This document shows, one piece after another, positions 1 to 12,429 of a DNA stretch of 64,000 bases (position 1 is its first letter; each line of letters starts with the position of its first letter). The DNA comes from Elysia crispata (Eukaryota > Mollusca > Gastropoda > Plakobranchidae). The stretch lies in the NCBI GenBank assembly GCA_033675545.1, contig JAWDGP010005718.1:841001-905000 (forward strand), given 5' to 3'. Made by a program: the position numbers and the translations under genes. The notes below the pieces were generated by a model. The model saw only the letters and a program-made list of their open reading frames with translations, did no database searches and was not told the DNA's origin.

Positions 1-727
1 TAAAAATTTTTATTTCTCTCGTCAACCAACTCTAGTGTATCTGTTTATGTTCACTTTTGACACAACCGATTGAAAAAAATTACTGAATAAAACAAATTTT
101 ATAGTTATCATTGCACTAGTCCAAAGTCGATTTAAAAAAAAATTAAGGAATTAAAAAAATGAACGACTATTTCGAAGAAGAGAAATTTGGTCCGATCTTT
201 CTTTACCAGGACTGCAAATATATGGCTTCAAGTAATAACAAGAAAGAACTAGTTTATTTAATTCCAATTCTATTTATAAAACATTAAAGACAACGTAGAT
301 CGAAATAAATGGGAAACTAAGAACTCCCACAAGAAGCTGCACCTTAAATGAGTTTATGCAAATATCTTTAAAAAGATTAGGAATAAACTATATTCCCGTA
401 TGCAAGTAATGCTTTATCTTTTTTCATTTCCCTGTCTTCTTTTAAAGGAATGTTATGATTTCCCTTTATAAGGCCACATGTTACTTATTTTCGCAAAAAG
501 TATTCTTTCACTTTCTTACTTTTACAGCATCCATTTCTTCATGTATATTTTCAAATCAGCCAGAGATACAGTTTATATTTTCAAGATATCGCAAACGTTT
601 TTCGATAAAACAAAAGAGGTCTAAAATACCTTAAAATCATAAATATCTGAATAACTGTGTAAGTATTTTTCAAAATGGCAATGATAATAATTTAAAGAAA
701 AATCTATCAATGCTACTCTCACTTCCA
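1..727. other. A+T-rich spacer, no feature seen
   Basis: I see no open frame, splice-flanked exon or RNA gene here. It is ordinary A+T-rich sequence leading into the CTA repeat. Confidence 0.5.
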
Positions 728-744
728 TTACTACTAGTACTACA

Positions 745-807
<63 letters not shown>

Positions 808-817
808 GCTACTACTG

Positions 818-904
<87 letters not shown>
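728..904. repeat. (CTA)n trinucleotide microsatellite
   Basis: An almost pure ACT/CTA tract with two CTG interruptions near 808-820. It yields poly-Leu and poly-Ser frames that are not genes. Confidence 0.95.
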
Positions 905-1379
905 ATCATAATAATACTTTAACAGCTATTACTGTTAACGCTAATTAATAAACTATGTAAAGGATACTTTTAAAATTGATGTTTTTGGCGAGGGTGACGA
1001 CTGATCGTTTAACAGTGAAAATTTCACTTACAATAGTAAGAACAAGCACTAATTATATCAACAATACAAGAAGAAAAAAGAAAACTACACATTCATTCCA
1101 AAAGGCTTTTAATAAAAGACACAAGTCTAGAGTTATTTGGTAAATTTAAGTTCAAAAATAACTTTGAAGAGAAATGATAATGATTACTGAAATTTTTTAT
1201 TTCTTTTATTTGGATTACTAGGGAGAGGTTTATGGCGGCATCAAGAAAGGAAGAAAAAATCCATTTTTAAGTAGGCAGGATATTATCGAAAACTATCGTG
1301 AAGTGGAAGATTCCCTATATCTAAATAGTGAAAAACTTAGATCAGTTGATCAGTTTTTTATTGCTTAATGGGTTATTGT

Positions 1380-1521
1380 GCAGCTTCCGTAGAAGCCTTA
1401 AAAAATTGCACTAGCCGTCCCGTAGGGACGTCTGTGCGGGGTATTGGGAGTAGTTTTCAACTAGCAATAACCACGTCTCGGTATGACCTCATTGACTATG
1501 GTACCGCCACTGCGCAAAGCT
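1380..1521 (-). ncRNA. U4: U4 spliceosomal snRNA gene
   Basis: Read on the minus strand this is a full-length (about 142 nt) U4 snRNA, the RNA that pairs with U6 in the U4/U6.U5 tri-snRNP and is displaced on spliceosome activation. The 5' end at 1521 is AGCTTTGCGCAGTGGC, the canonical U4 start that forms U4/U6 stem II. A 5' stem-loop follows, then TTATTGCTAGTTGAAAACT, the stem I region, then CCCAATACCCCGC, which is invariant in U4. The central hairpin comes next, then an Sm-like site AATTTTTTAA and a 3' hairpin GCTTC-TACG-GAAGC with the usual UACG tetraloop. The Sm site has A where G is usual after the U-run, the only doubtful element. Identity comes from my knowledge of the vertebrate U4 sequence; expression is inferred. 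A second copy lies 2.2 kb away on the same strand. Confidence 0.9.
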
Positions 1522-3075
1522 GATTAAACATGGTTTGACCACGGACCAATGGAAACTAAAATAGTTACATAAAGTAGTTTACTAGTAGTAAATATATTTT
1601 TTATTTGAGGAAATATCTTGATATTTGAAAGCTTTTAAGTGAAATTATTGGTTTTTTTTTTCAATTGTATATTTTTTTGTATTATTTACATTAAATTACC
1701 TTTTGTAATTTAGAAGTAAACATTGATGTTTTGTATATTATAATTATAAAAATATTAAGAAACAAGGGGAACAACTTTGTTTGAACATCCAAACTTACCA
1801 AGGGGAAATAACACAGTTAAGTGATTTGCATCTAAGGTAATTATGTATCTGAGTTGTTTTTCGTGGAGCATAGTGCATTGTATACATATAAGCTGAAGTA
1901 GATTTAAACCCCTTTTATCCATGTATGCCACCTATGGAAAAGTGACTTGTTGGAAATAAAAAAAAAAAATTATGCTAAGCATTGCAATGGCCGATATGTC
2001 ATCCTAAATAATGATAATAATAATAATGAAACAGATTTCGATGAAGATTGAAGGTTTTTTTAGACTCGAAGGATACGTCTTGATATAAAAATAATAACTA
2101 GCTAATTCTCTAAACTCTCAATCTATTTATAAACTCTTTTTAACATTCATCAATATGTATGTTAAAATAATCAGGCAGCTGTGAAATTTTACAAGGCGAT
2201 GCAACATGTAGCATTTTTTTTAGAGGAATTTATAACCTTCTAATCAACGTTTAGAACGATCTTTAAGAAAACAACTATTTATCTAATTCATAGAGAAAAA
2301 GTAATGTTTTATTTTCACTTTTTCCTCTGTCTTTTTAAAGAATGTTGTTATTTACCAACTAAAGTGATGTATTTTCCCCTTTTTTATTTTTACTTTTATT
2401 TTTTTTCCTTTTATATTTTTGAAATTATCCAGCTATACATTGTCAAGAACAACCTTGTATTAATAAGAATGTACTGGAAAAAGCAACAATAATTAAGGAT
2501 GACTATGATGATGACTGTGCCGCAACTGATAAACATAATAGTAAAACAATTCTCACATTTTGTTTTATTAATATTCATGACAAAATAAGTTGGGTTGCAA
2601 AAAAAAAAATAGCACCCCCTAAAAAAAACAAAAAACAAAACAAAAGAAAACAAAAACAAAACAAAACAAAGAAAAAAAAACAAAACAAAGAAAAACAAAA
2701 AACAAAAACAAGCTTAAAAAACAAACATGCAAAAAAAAAAAAAAAAAAAAAGAACCAAAAAACCAGTTCATCATATTAGTTTCCTCAAAGTGAAATGAAA
2801 CGACTACTTGACACAATCATGGAGATTTAGAGATAGAGATTAGAAGTAAGAAGTAAATTGACGTTTAAAAACAAAATGTGAGAGAAAAGAGTCCCCACTA
2901 ATTATCATTATTGTACGTTTTTTTAAAGTTGTAGTACGCGAAGATAAGGAGCGGCCGAATGTTGCATCAGGAAAATCGATGTGTAAGCAGGTACGTTATT
3001 ATTAAAATCGCAATTGATCTTAAACTAAGGTCAGCTATTTGATAAAAAAAATCCATTAATGTATATGTATTCTTT

Positions 3076-3079
<4 letters not shown>
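1522..3079. other. Spacer upstream of U4, with an A-rich tract
   Basis: No coding signal seen. It would hold the U4 promoter, but I cannot identify a proximal sequence element because the clade consensus is not known to me. Positions 2599-2755 are a CAAAA/AAAAC-rich simple tract that produces poly-Phe frames on the minus strand. Confidence 0.5.
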
Positions 3080-3134
<55 letters not shown>

Positions 3135-3180
3135 AATATCTCTCTCTCTCTCCCTCTCTCTCTCTTTCTATCTCTCTCCC
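3080..3180. repeat. (CT)n microsatellite
   Basis: CT dinucleotide tract with TTCTC and CCCTC interruptions, followed by a C-run and an A-rich tract to about 3237. Confidence 0.95.
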
Positions 3181-3572
3181 AACGCCCCGCCCCCCCAAAA
3201 AAAAAAACAACAAAAAACAAAAAAACAAAAAAAAACATAGATAAATAAAGGCAATAATATTGCAGCAATCGTATTTAAGTAGAAAACTCTTTCACAGCCA
3301 AGATGTTGATTTTCCTGCCGATCAATTTGAAAATGAGGCGGGATCATCCATGTATGTTTAATTCTGGTTGTCTTCAATGCTGAGGTAACAAGCGGCTCAC
3401 AGTAATTCATGTATACATACATCAGCAGTGATCGTAAAATGCAAGCAACTGTTAGATGTAAATCAAGAAAATGCAGTCAAATTCATTCGAACACCTTGCG
3501 TTGTTACTTTTTAAAACAAGTTCTAAGTGCAGCAGCTGCCGTAAAAACTGCACTAACTTCTTGGGTTATTGA

Positions 3573-3715
3573 GCAGCTTCCTTATAGGCCTTAAGAAATT
3601 GCACAAGCCGTCCCGTGAGTGACGTCTGTGCGGGGTATTGAGAGTAGTTTTCAACTAGCAATAACCACGTCTCTGTAAAACTTCATTGACTATGGTACCG
3701 CCACTGCTACTGACT
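3573..3715 (-). pseudogene. U4 snRNA-like copy, probably a pseudogene
   Basis: Second U4-related sequence on the minus strand, clearly homologous to 1380-1521 from GCAGTGGCGGTACCATAGTC through the stem I region and the CCCCGCACAGACGTC central part. Three functional elements are damaged. The 5' end has AGTCAGTAGCAG instead of AGCTTTGCGCAG, which breaks stem II pairing. The Sm site reads AATTTCTTAA. The 3' hairpin reads GGCCTATAAGGAAGC, with neither the stem nor the UACG loop. Homology continues about 9 bp past the mature 3' end (AATAACCC in both copies), so the copy probably arose at the DNA level. A divergent functional variant is possible but less likely. Confidence 0.8.
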
Positions 3716-4945
3716 AGTCCCAACTATACTATTTATATAAAACAGTTGACATGTGGTGAATGTAGGAAGCAAAGAATGTACACAATAATTTGAATAAAAG
3801 CATGGAAAAAATAATACCGCAGATATCGAAGTCTTATTTTTTTGGCATTATACGTTAAAAAAAAAAAACACAAAAAAAAAGCACAACCCCCCCATAAAAA
3901 CAAACAACAACAAAAAACCCCCCACCTAAACTAAGAACAAAGACAATAAAAAATACAAAAAACAAACTTTGCAAGGAGTGCAGGTAAACCAGGAATCGTT
4001 TTATTATTTAGAACAGTCTTAATTCATTATATTCCAACCAGAGTGGACCAATTCCTATAACATAATCGAAGTTTGAAGTAAGCGTGGGCTTGTCGTACAA
4101 TAGATGTTTTAAACTTAAAACTTTTAGGGAAAAGAAAAAAAAAACGAAACATTATTGTTTCAAAATAATTTTTTTTTTATATTTTGTTTTGATGATTGCT
4201 TTTTTATCCTCTTAAACGACCATTGGTCTTTTGTTATTGGTTGGGTGAAATCCTTAGTGGCGTTTATCTGTTGTAGATTATAGCTATAATGTTTTTTATT
4301 GAAAAATAAAGGAGAAAAAAAGCTTGTCTTAAGACAAAGCATCAGGTGAAATTCGAACAATAAGACTTCTGGAACAAATTAAAAAAAAAAAAGAAATATA
4401 AATAAAATAACGCACTGAAATGAAAAGAATCCTTTTGTAGGAAACAAGAATTGTAACTTAACGTTTTTATATCATTTCTCAGGAAATAAAAGTAAGATTA
4501 AGAGAGGAATAACAATGAAGCTGTCTTTCCTGCAATCATACTAGAGGCGCTGTGGACCTGGCATTCTCTTTTTTTTTTTATATTTAGGCTGGATGTTTTG
4601 TGGACATGTAGCAACTGGTCTTTACAGGCATGATTTTAAGTATTTGTATTTATTTAGTTTTAAGAGAAGATATTGAAGAAAAATCACTTTAATCAGTCAA
4701 TGCAACCGTCAGGACATTTCGCTTCAAACCAGCCCAATTTTGTTTACACAAATAAGCAGTTAACAAAAGATTACATAACTTTGAAACTAAACGTTGTTCT
4801 CTTCAGCTGGACAAAGTTCTAATGACAAAAATGAAGATTATTAAAAACGCATTTTCCTTCCTGCATGCTGAAAGTTTTCCCCCACCCACTTCCCCCTCCC
4901 ACACACACATACATCCTTCAATCCCTTCATGTCTCTAGTCTCTGT

Positions 4946-4948
<3 letters not shown>
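3716..4948. other. A+T-rich spacer, no feature seen
   Basis: Short A-rich and C/A tracts around 3858-3960 and scattered poly-A or poly-T runs. No credible coding frame. Confidence 0.5.
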
Positions 4949-5012
<64 letters not shown>

Positions 5013-5064
5013 CTCTGTGTGAGTCTTGCTCTCTCTCTCTCTGTGCCGCTCTGTCTCTGTGTGA

Positions 5065-5101
<37 letters not shown>

Positions 5102-5150
5102 GCTCTGTCTCTCTGTGTGAGTGTCTCTCTGTCTGTCGCCCTGTCTCTCT
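4949..5150. repeat. Interrupted (CT)n repeat with CTGT variants
   Basis: CT array that contains a roughly 70-90 bp higher-order segment, CTCTGTNGCTCTGTCTCTGTGTGAGTG, occurring near 5000, 5045 and 5100. The frames through it are low-complexity Ser/Leu or Arg/Glu and are not genes. Confidence 0.9.
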
Positions 5151-6184
5151 TTGCACCTTCATTAAAATTCAATAGTTGACCTCCCACCTCCCTTATATCC
5201 TGAGTTTTCTTTTGTGGATTTATGTTTGACAACGTTATCTTTTTTTTTTTCAGTATTCAGTCATGGACAAAATCAAGATTGACGAAGATGTGATGAATAT
5301 CATAGTTATTTTATTTCTTGAGATAATGATTTAAATTATATCGTAATAAACTTTTGCTAGTGTCAGTTTCAACAAAAGTAAACTAGACTAAATTTACATC
5401 AACTATTTACCTAGAAAAGTATAAATCTGCCATCACAGTACATCAATGAAACCATATCAGAAAGAAAAGATTCAGGATATGAAAGAAAAGAAACGATTCG
5501 CTTAGGGAGAGTAGGAGACTGAAAAAAAAAAAACAACAAGAAAATAAAAAAGCCTGAAGATGAGAGCGAGAACAGGAAATAGAAAAGAATAAAAAGAAAC
5601 GGCGAAAAACATCCACAAAGACACACGCACATAAAAACAAAACGGGTGAGACGAAAAAAAAAATGAAACAGGGGAGTTAGATGAAAGAAGCGGATAAATG
5701 TAGAAATATGAGAAAAAGAAAAAGTTTCCACTAAATGATTATTGCATAATGATACATATTTAAATGAAGTGTTTTGATTAATTTTTAAAAAAAATTCCAG
5801 TAGAAAGAGAACGAAAAATAAATTTTACAACCTTTGCTTCATATTGGAGAGAAAGAAAAAAAATTGTTAAGTTCCAGATTAGAGAAACAAGACAAAATTA
5901 GTTTTAACTGCGTTTAGTTCTCTCTTAAGGCTTTCGTAGAACGAGCACAATATGAAATATTTACTTCGAAGTGGAATTGTTCTGACTGTGACAAGTTTGT
6001 CTTGACGCAGCCGTAAAGAGAGTTTTAAATTGATTAAAATATGCTTGGAAAATAATCTGAAATCTAATCCATTTAGTTTACATTAAACTGGTCTGATGGA
6101 TCTAATCTTTCCTCTCAAGGCGGCAGGAAACATGAATGACAAGTCTGAAGTCTCTCACTTCATTTTAAAATGTGACCGATTTGA
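5151..6184. other. Spacer downstream of the sulfotransferase gene
   Basis: No coding feature. 5455-5730 is strongly purine-rich on the plus strand, which creates hydrophobic-looking frames on the minus strand that I do not credit. Confidence 0.5.
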
Positions 6185-6190
6185 TTTATT
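6185..6190 (-). terminator. Candidate poly(A) signal of the sulfotransferase gene
   Basis: The plus strand reads TTTATT, so the gene strand has AATAAA, about 118 nt after the stop codon. It is the nearest canonical hexamer downstream; use is inferred. Confidence 0.45.
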
Positions 6191-6307
6191 TGATTTTTTT
6201 GGTCCTTTTTTTAATCGGTTGTTAATATAAAATAGGTGAGTTTGTGAGATTAATAAAAAACTGAAGAATGAGTTTTTAAAATCTAATCTTTAATCTAACC
6301 AATGCAA

Positions 6308-9300
6308 CTAGTTTCTTTTGACTTGGTGAATCTCGGGAAACAAATCAGCCGGCATTGAGTCGTACCCAAAGAGCTCAAAGTCCGCGAGATAAAGTTCTCT
6401 CAAGCGGAGTCTGTCCTGGAGGGGCACCTGAGTGAACAGCTCTACTAAGGCGCCTCGTTTCTGCTTGCTCCTCTCGATATTACTGAGGGATGCATTGTGG
6501 GCTCGCATGGCTATTTCAGAAAACTCTTCACCCGATATCGTGTCGCAGCGCTTTCCTTGGATAGGCAGCCCGATATCTTTGGAGATGAGACCCCGGGCCT
6601 GGAAAGACCACCACACGGTGTTCATCATAGAACACATGTCTTGACACTTGCTGATCTGAGGCCGCTGCTTGACGGCGTTTCTACACTTGTCTCGAATAGT
6701 CGCTTCGGAATCATCGAAGTTTAAATCTTTCCTTTTTATATCTACCGAATGAAGCATAAAGCTCATATCGTCTGATAAAGTTTCTAGATGGCCGGTGAAG
6801 TCATAGTTTAGACGGCAAATGCCGCACTGTTGATGGATAGGTTGGAAGTGGGTGTTGAGGTATTTTCCAACGTCTTGCGAGTATATTAGATACTTGACAA
6901 ACTCTGGGAACGTAACCCCATTACCACATGTAATGCGCTTTTCACTTGCATCAGGACGGAATTTCGAAATGATTAGTGTACCAAACATTTTCCACCACGG
7001 CTGATTTGTCACTATTTTGCCAATATATCCCGACATTAATCTGGAGTAAGGTTCTCTAACTAATACATAGCTTTTGGAGGGTTTTCTTTTCTGTTTGAGA
7101 CGGTTTTCTGAAAAATGACGTCGTTCGATACTGTTAGTAAACGTAGTTCCTATTTTTGGCACAGGGCAGTAATTTAGTTTACCGTAGGCTACTCTCATTA
7201 GCTTCACCTTGGCGTTGTTTATTGAGACTGCTTTCGCGTGTTGAGGTTTTGAACACTGTTCGGCTAGTAGACGCGAGCGTTGAAAAAAGCGTGCTCTGAG
7301 CGATTCAAGCTTTCCGGGAGCTTCTAAATCAGGAATGAGTGGCTTGTATGCCCTGTCGTTAGTTGAGAAATCAGGTTTGCTACTCTCAGTGGTTGTCGAT
7401 GCCCTGCCACCATCGAACATCCAACTATCATCCTCTTCATCTTCACGTTGATTAACAGGTCTGCGCTTTACATTAAAATTTCTAAACTCGATTTTTGAGA
7501 ACTTTGTTTTTGCACCCTGATTGAAATAAAAGAAAAAAATAGTCAGAGGCAATTTTATAATTATGGAACATTTAAAAGTTCTTATAGTTTTAGATTTCTG
7601 TGGACTATTTGAATATGTATTTATTATTATTTTGGTCATGATATCAAAAACAAAGACCATGGGATAATTAGAATGTGTTAAAAAACGTAATACGATGATG
7701 ATAAAGATAAAGAAACAACGAGAATGAAAATGAAGTTTTGATTAGATAAGGCAACGCAAATTATGATCTTTAAATTGTGCAACACAGAATCTTTATTGTT
7801 ATAATTTTGTCCCTGATTAATGAAGAGTAGCCAAAACTTTATAATTGTATAAAATGTAAGGTGGACGATCGATTATGTCCATTATGTCTAGTGAACACAA
7901 AATGAATGATCAAAGTCTAACTCAAAGATTAGGCTAGATTGCGTTAACAGGGTTTTAGCTAGTTGGAATTAGACATGGGTCAGACGTAATGTCTCGTACT
8001 TTAAGTATCGAAGGTCCTCAGATTTCAAAATGTTTAAAAGTGCGTAGTAAAACCTTCTTTCAAAGAAGAAAGCCTTCCACTTCAAAATTGCTCTATGGTA
8101 AATGCTTTTTTTTTTTTTTTAACTTACCTTGATATTAATATTCCGCCAATCAAAAGTTCCCGCTCCTCCTGTGAAAGTGCAAAAATCGTAGTTGTTTCAT
8201 ATTGTAACGATATCGTTCTCTGAAATAAACTCCATAATCATTTTGTGTCCTATGTGTCACAAAACCATCTAAAATAAGGTTAAAGATAATGTGATCTTAT
8301 GACCTACATGAATTGTGAGTACATCAATATAGAATGAAGATATAATCAAAATCTTTGAAAAACAAATCAAAAACAAAAACAAATTAAATATAAAATAAAA
8401 AATTGCAAAACTTCGTTTGAAGCAGATCTCTTGGTTGTGTTGCCTTCAATCTATTGTGACAAGGCGAGGCAGTTCTGACGGTAAGTAGGCCGCTCAAACC
8501 CTGTTCCTAATGGGAGTTTCGATGACTTGTCTATAACAATAATATTATTTTTCTGCTTCAAGTAGGCCAACATAGCCACGCGTGCTATACTATTCTTTAT
8601 GTCGAAACAAATGAACACGACATCGTCTATGTCAAGGAATCCTCATCAACTGTAAAGAACATTGATGTAGTTTGAGCACTAAAAATTGCCCGAAAAACTT
8701 GAAGTGGTGGAAATTGTTGCAGCTACAAAGTCACTACATTCTCCATTATTATCAGTCATGATTGGTTTAGTGGTATCGGCTCAATGTTCTTCGCAACATC
8801 AGTTTCAAGCCGTCTTGGTGGTCCGGGTTCGTTACAGAGCTGGACTGCCTGCCACCTCTATACTAAGGGCCCTCCTTAGATATCTTAGCCATTTAAAGAA
8901 AGACTTGGTATCTTTGGGAATTGCTGGTTGAATGATGAAACTGCCTGCCTGTTTTTCTTTATGAAAAATTAATATACACTATATAACGCAATTTGTTTAC
9001 CAATACATTTTTTTATAAATGAAAACTATGGAACATGCATCTTTTTGCCAAAATGGAAACAATACATGTGGTGAGCATATATTATATATTATTCTGAGGT
9101 TTGCATGTAAAATTTGTAGCGAACGAGAACCAGTATCAAACAAAGCTGAAAAGGATAGAGGCCGGGCTTTAAGATCTCTGTCAAGTGTCAAGGCGTGAGG
9201 TTTACTAACTGGTACTAAACAACTGAGACTGGTGGGCTTTAAGACCTCTGTCAAGTCATGAGGTTTACTAACTGGTATTAAACAAGGTAAGAATGATGGC

Positions 9301-10536
9301 TTTAAGACCTCTGTCAAGTCATGGAGTTTACTAACTGGTGCTAAACAAGGTAAGAATGGTGGGCTTTAAGACCTCTGTCAAGTCCTGAGGTTTATTAGCT
9401 GGTGCTAAACAAGGTAAGAATGGTGGGCTTTAAGACCTCTGTCAAGTCATGAGGTTTACTAACTGGTGCTAAACAAGGTAAGAATGGTGGGCTTTAAGAC
9501 CTCTGTCACGTCGTGAGGGTTATTAACTGGTACTAAACAACGTGAGAATGGTGGGCTTTAAGACCTCTGTCAAGTCCTGAGGTTTATTAACTGGTACTAA
9601 ACAAGCTAAGAATAATTCGCTTTAAGACCTCTGTCAAGTTCTGAGGTTTATTAACTGGTATTAAACAAGTTAAGAATGATGGGCTTTTAGACCTTTGTCA
9701 AGTTACGAGGTTTTTTTTTCGCCACTTAGCAACCAATGCGGCAAGTATGTCCAAGATCGTAAAATTTTTTTTTATGTAATACATATGGGGCCTGTTGTTT
9801 GTTTATATTTTTTTCCTGCATGTATTAAGCAGCCGTGAACGACAAATGTAACTAAGCGCTGCTAAAGGGTTTAGATGACACCAGAACTTTCACCTCTGAA
9901 TTCAATTCTATGATTATTGCGTTGTTGATATTCTTCATTTTGAGAAACAGAGAGATAGACAGAGAGTGGGAGAGAAAGTGAGAGAGGCAATGAGAGATAC
10001 ACAGAGATTACATCGAAGATTTCTATCTATAGAGTATGGTTTTTGGGATGAAAGCTTGGAAATCCAATCGTATAAGGTGAATAATAGTGAGAATGCATAG
10101 TCTTATCATGTCTTAATAGAAACAGCAAGCAAAACAATTGTTTATATAGAAAGGAAGCTAAAGTCGCTGTGGAGTTTTAACAAATATATATTATATGCTT
10201 CTCAAGATAAAAGTTTTACGATGCGATGGTATCATGAATCGCTAAACTCAAGGAGAATTAGAAAAAAAAAAAAAAAAATTAAGCAAACTTCATCGCAGAG
10301 ATAGTGATCTAGAGAGCAGCTAAAGACTTTGTTAGTAGAAGACCAAAACACTAGTCAAACCAAATAGTTTCTGGTTATAGTTTAGGGCCGTGTGGGGCAA
10401 TTCCCTACTTTTTGCCAAAAACAATAACTATGCGTCATTTACCTTTCTGAAGCAAAATGAATGTTCCAATGCATGTGAATGTCGCAAAGACCAAAAGAGC
10501 AAGCTTGAATTTGGAAGCTGGCAATCCCATATTCAT
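6308..10536 (-). CDS. Carbohydrate sulfotransferase, HNK-1ST/CHST8-14 type
   Basis: Three exons join in phase: 10443-10536 (start ATG, context CACCATGA), 8128-8168 and 6308-7516, giving 447 aa. The product is a predicted type II Golgi membrane enzyme that moves sulfate from PAPS to a sugar of a glycan. Residues 1-10 are cytosolic, about 11-29 form the signal anchor, and a polar stem runs to about 115. The 5'-phosphosulfate-binding motif CPVPKIGTTF is at 162-171 (the family has CxVPKxxCT/GST). The 3'-phosphate motif VREPYSRLMSGY is at 198-209. Family signature H..P....C..C..NYDFTGHLETL is at 268-291, and a C-terminal LYLADFELFGYD at 421-430. One N-glycosylation sequon is at N386. Length is close to CHST8/9 (about 420-445 aa). 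Acceptor specificity cannot be told. The catalytic exon stays open into the intron above 7516, but a clear acceptor (TTTCAATCAG) marks its true edge. A 5' UTR intron acceptor lies just upstream of the ATG (exon edge 10548). Confidence 0.9.
8128..8168 (-). CDS. 41-nt micro-exon of the sulfotransferase gene
   Basis: Flanked on the minus strand by acceptor CTTTCACAG and donor GTAAGTT, both strong. Its phase takes one base from the signal-anchor exon and ends in phase 0 exactly as the catalytic exon needs, encoding GAGTFDWRNINIK of the luminal stem after a split Gly codon. The fit of all three phases is the main evidence; it has no recognisable motif. Confidence 0.75.
9150..9715. repeat. Minisatellite, about 9 units of 62-65 bp
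   Basis: The core GGCTTTAAGACCTCTGTCAA recurs near 9166, 9236, 9298, 9362, 9427, 9492, 9556, 9620 and 9683, with GTTTACTAACTGGT and AAACAAGGTAAGAATG between. The array lies inside the first coding intron of the sulfotransferase gene. End units are the most divergent. The 106-aa minus frame across it is a by-product. Confidence 0.95.
10443..10536 (-). CDS. Signal-anchor (first coding) exon of the sulfotransferase gene
   Basis: Encodes MNMGLPASKFKLALLVF and then a hydrophobic stretch ending LLQK, a classic type II anchor with basic residues before a roughly 19-residue membrane segment. The donor after the split Gly codon is GTAAATG. Joining to 8128-8168 is inferred from phase and topology; the intervening 2.3-kb intron contains the 62-65 bp minisatellite. 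Confidence 0.8.
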
Positions 10537-10548
10537 GGTGCTGATATC

Positions 10549-11044
10549 CTGTGGAAGAGAATAGCTGTTCCTCAGAGTTGAGCATTAACTTTTTCATTCT
10601 ATGGGGAGTTCCATTTTATTTTATTCTATCGGGGATTCCATTTACTGACATGAAGTGAAAGGACAGATTGATTCTTTCTTGATTCAGAGACAATTATTAG
10701 CACCTAAAGATAGATTACATTTTTTTGTTTCATTTTTTTTTTCATTTTCTCTACACTGATCGTCTAGAACTTTCAGTTCTAACTGGGTTATTTATCAAAA
10801 CAGATTGTGATCCTCAGACAGCATTGTAAAGTGGGTGAGACGAGGGGCGGTAAGAAGAAGGGAGATTATGGCCAGCCATTCAGTTAAGCTTGAGTGCGTA
10901 GCGGGTGTTTGTTACAAACTTGTACATTGATCTACCTTTTTTTTTTTCTCGTTAACTCCTTGCATTAAGATATTCAATTGATAATTATGAAAATGCTTCC
11001 ACATTATCTACACAGAAGTTAAGAAAAAAATCTAGACTGTCATT
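10549..11044. other. Intron or 5' flank of the sulfotransferase gene
   Basis: An acceptor (CTCTTCCACAG on the minus strand) precedes the first coding exon, so an untranslated first exon should lie above this stretch. Nothing else is recognised here. Confidence 0.45.
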
Positions 11045-11069
11045 TTGTCCTCCTCCTCCTCCTCCAACA

Positions 11070-11161
<92 letters not shown>

Positions 11162-11232
11162 AATAGTACTACTACTGCTGCTGCTGCTGCTGCTACTACT
11201 ATTATTGTTGTTGATGTTATTGCTGTTGTTGT
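11045..11232. repeat. Compound trinucleotide repeat (CCT)n(CTA)n(GCT)n
   Basis: A CCT tract, then about 30 units of CTA from 11071 to 11161, then GCT and ATT/GTT units. Frames through it are homopolymers. Confidence 0.95.
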
Positions 11233-11523
11233 TTTTATCAGAGAACCAGACAATGTAATCAAAAACAGTGTATGCATTTAGTGGTCGTGTATAAAATTTT
11301 CTCAGATACACGATTTTGTTATAAAAAAGCGTAATCTAATCTGGGTTTTTTTTTTTACTTTTAAAGAAATCGCCTTTTGGAAAAAACAGAAAGATGAATT
11401 TCAACGCGATCATTATGGGTGGGCCCTAGATAATATCGATACACTTTAGAACCAGTTGAAATGTATGGTGACCTTGTCAGAGGGTAAGACGTGCTACTCT
11501 ATTGAATTAGTTAATAAATTATA

Positions 11524-11712
<189 letters not shown>

Positions 11713-12429
11713 ATCACACCAAGATCAGGATCAAAGTTAAGGTATCTCTTCCATACAGTGTAAAAATTCTCCAGAAATCGGTAGACATAACCCTTTTTTG
11801 TGGAGAGGGGGGGGGGGGGGTTAAATTTCTCTCTAAAACGTGTTTTATAATAGAAAACATTATCTATTTTACTTGAAATTTAGTCTATTTATGATGTTTA
11901 CAAAAAAGTTAAAATTGTAAAAATGGGTCACTGCGATTTCTAAATTTTTAATCGACAGAGTACAAAGTGAAAGCATTAAAACTATTCGTTTTTTAATAGC
12001 AATAGCAGGAGCTGCAAAGTAATTTTTCATGACAATTTAAAAAACATGTCATGTTGATTCAAAACAATCTAAACTTATTAATTTAAATACTCTTACTTAA
12101 AGAATTTATAATTTATCAATTTAAAAAAAAAACAATATCTTTTTAGTAATGCTAAATATATCTTTATTGAGACTAAAAACTTCTTACGTTTTGTCGTATT
12201 TTCGGAATATGAATAATTTTGACATTTTGTTGTAGATCTTCATAAACCAGTTATTACACACACACACACACAAGTCACCACAAACAAATACACTAAAAAA
12301 AACCAACTAAACAAAATTAATAAATAAATGAAAAAAAAAACCCTAAAATATTTAACATCATAACACTAACACTCATCTTCCTTTAAATTCAGAAAAATTA
12401 ATAAAACTTAATTATCAGAAATAACTGAT

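Noticed and set aside
7517-7660. N-terminal extension of the sulfotransferase frame (a 450-aa reading from 7660)
   Set aside because: It runs through a strong acceptor (TTTATTTCAATCAG) into A+T-rich intron, and upstream exons with a proper signal anchor fit in phase instead.
8686-8931. 81-aa plus-strand frame
   Set aside because: It lies inside the sulfotransferase intron on the opposite strand and has no start, domain or splice evidence; possibly an old repeat.
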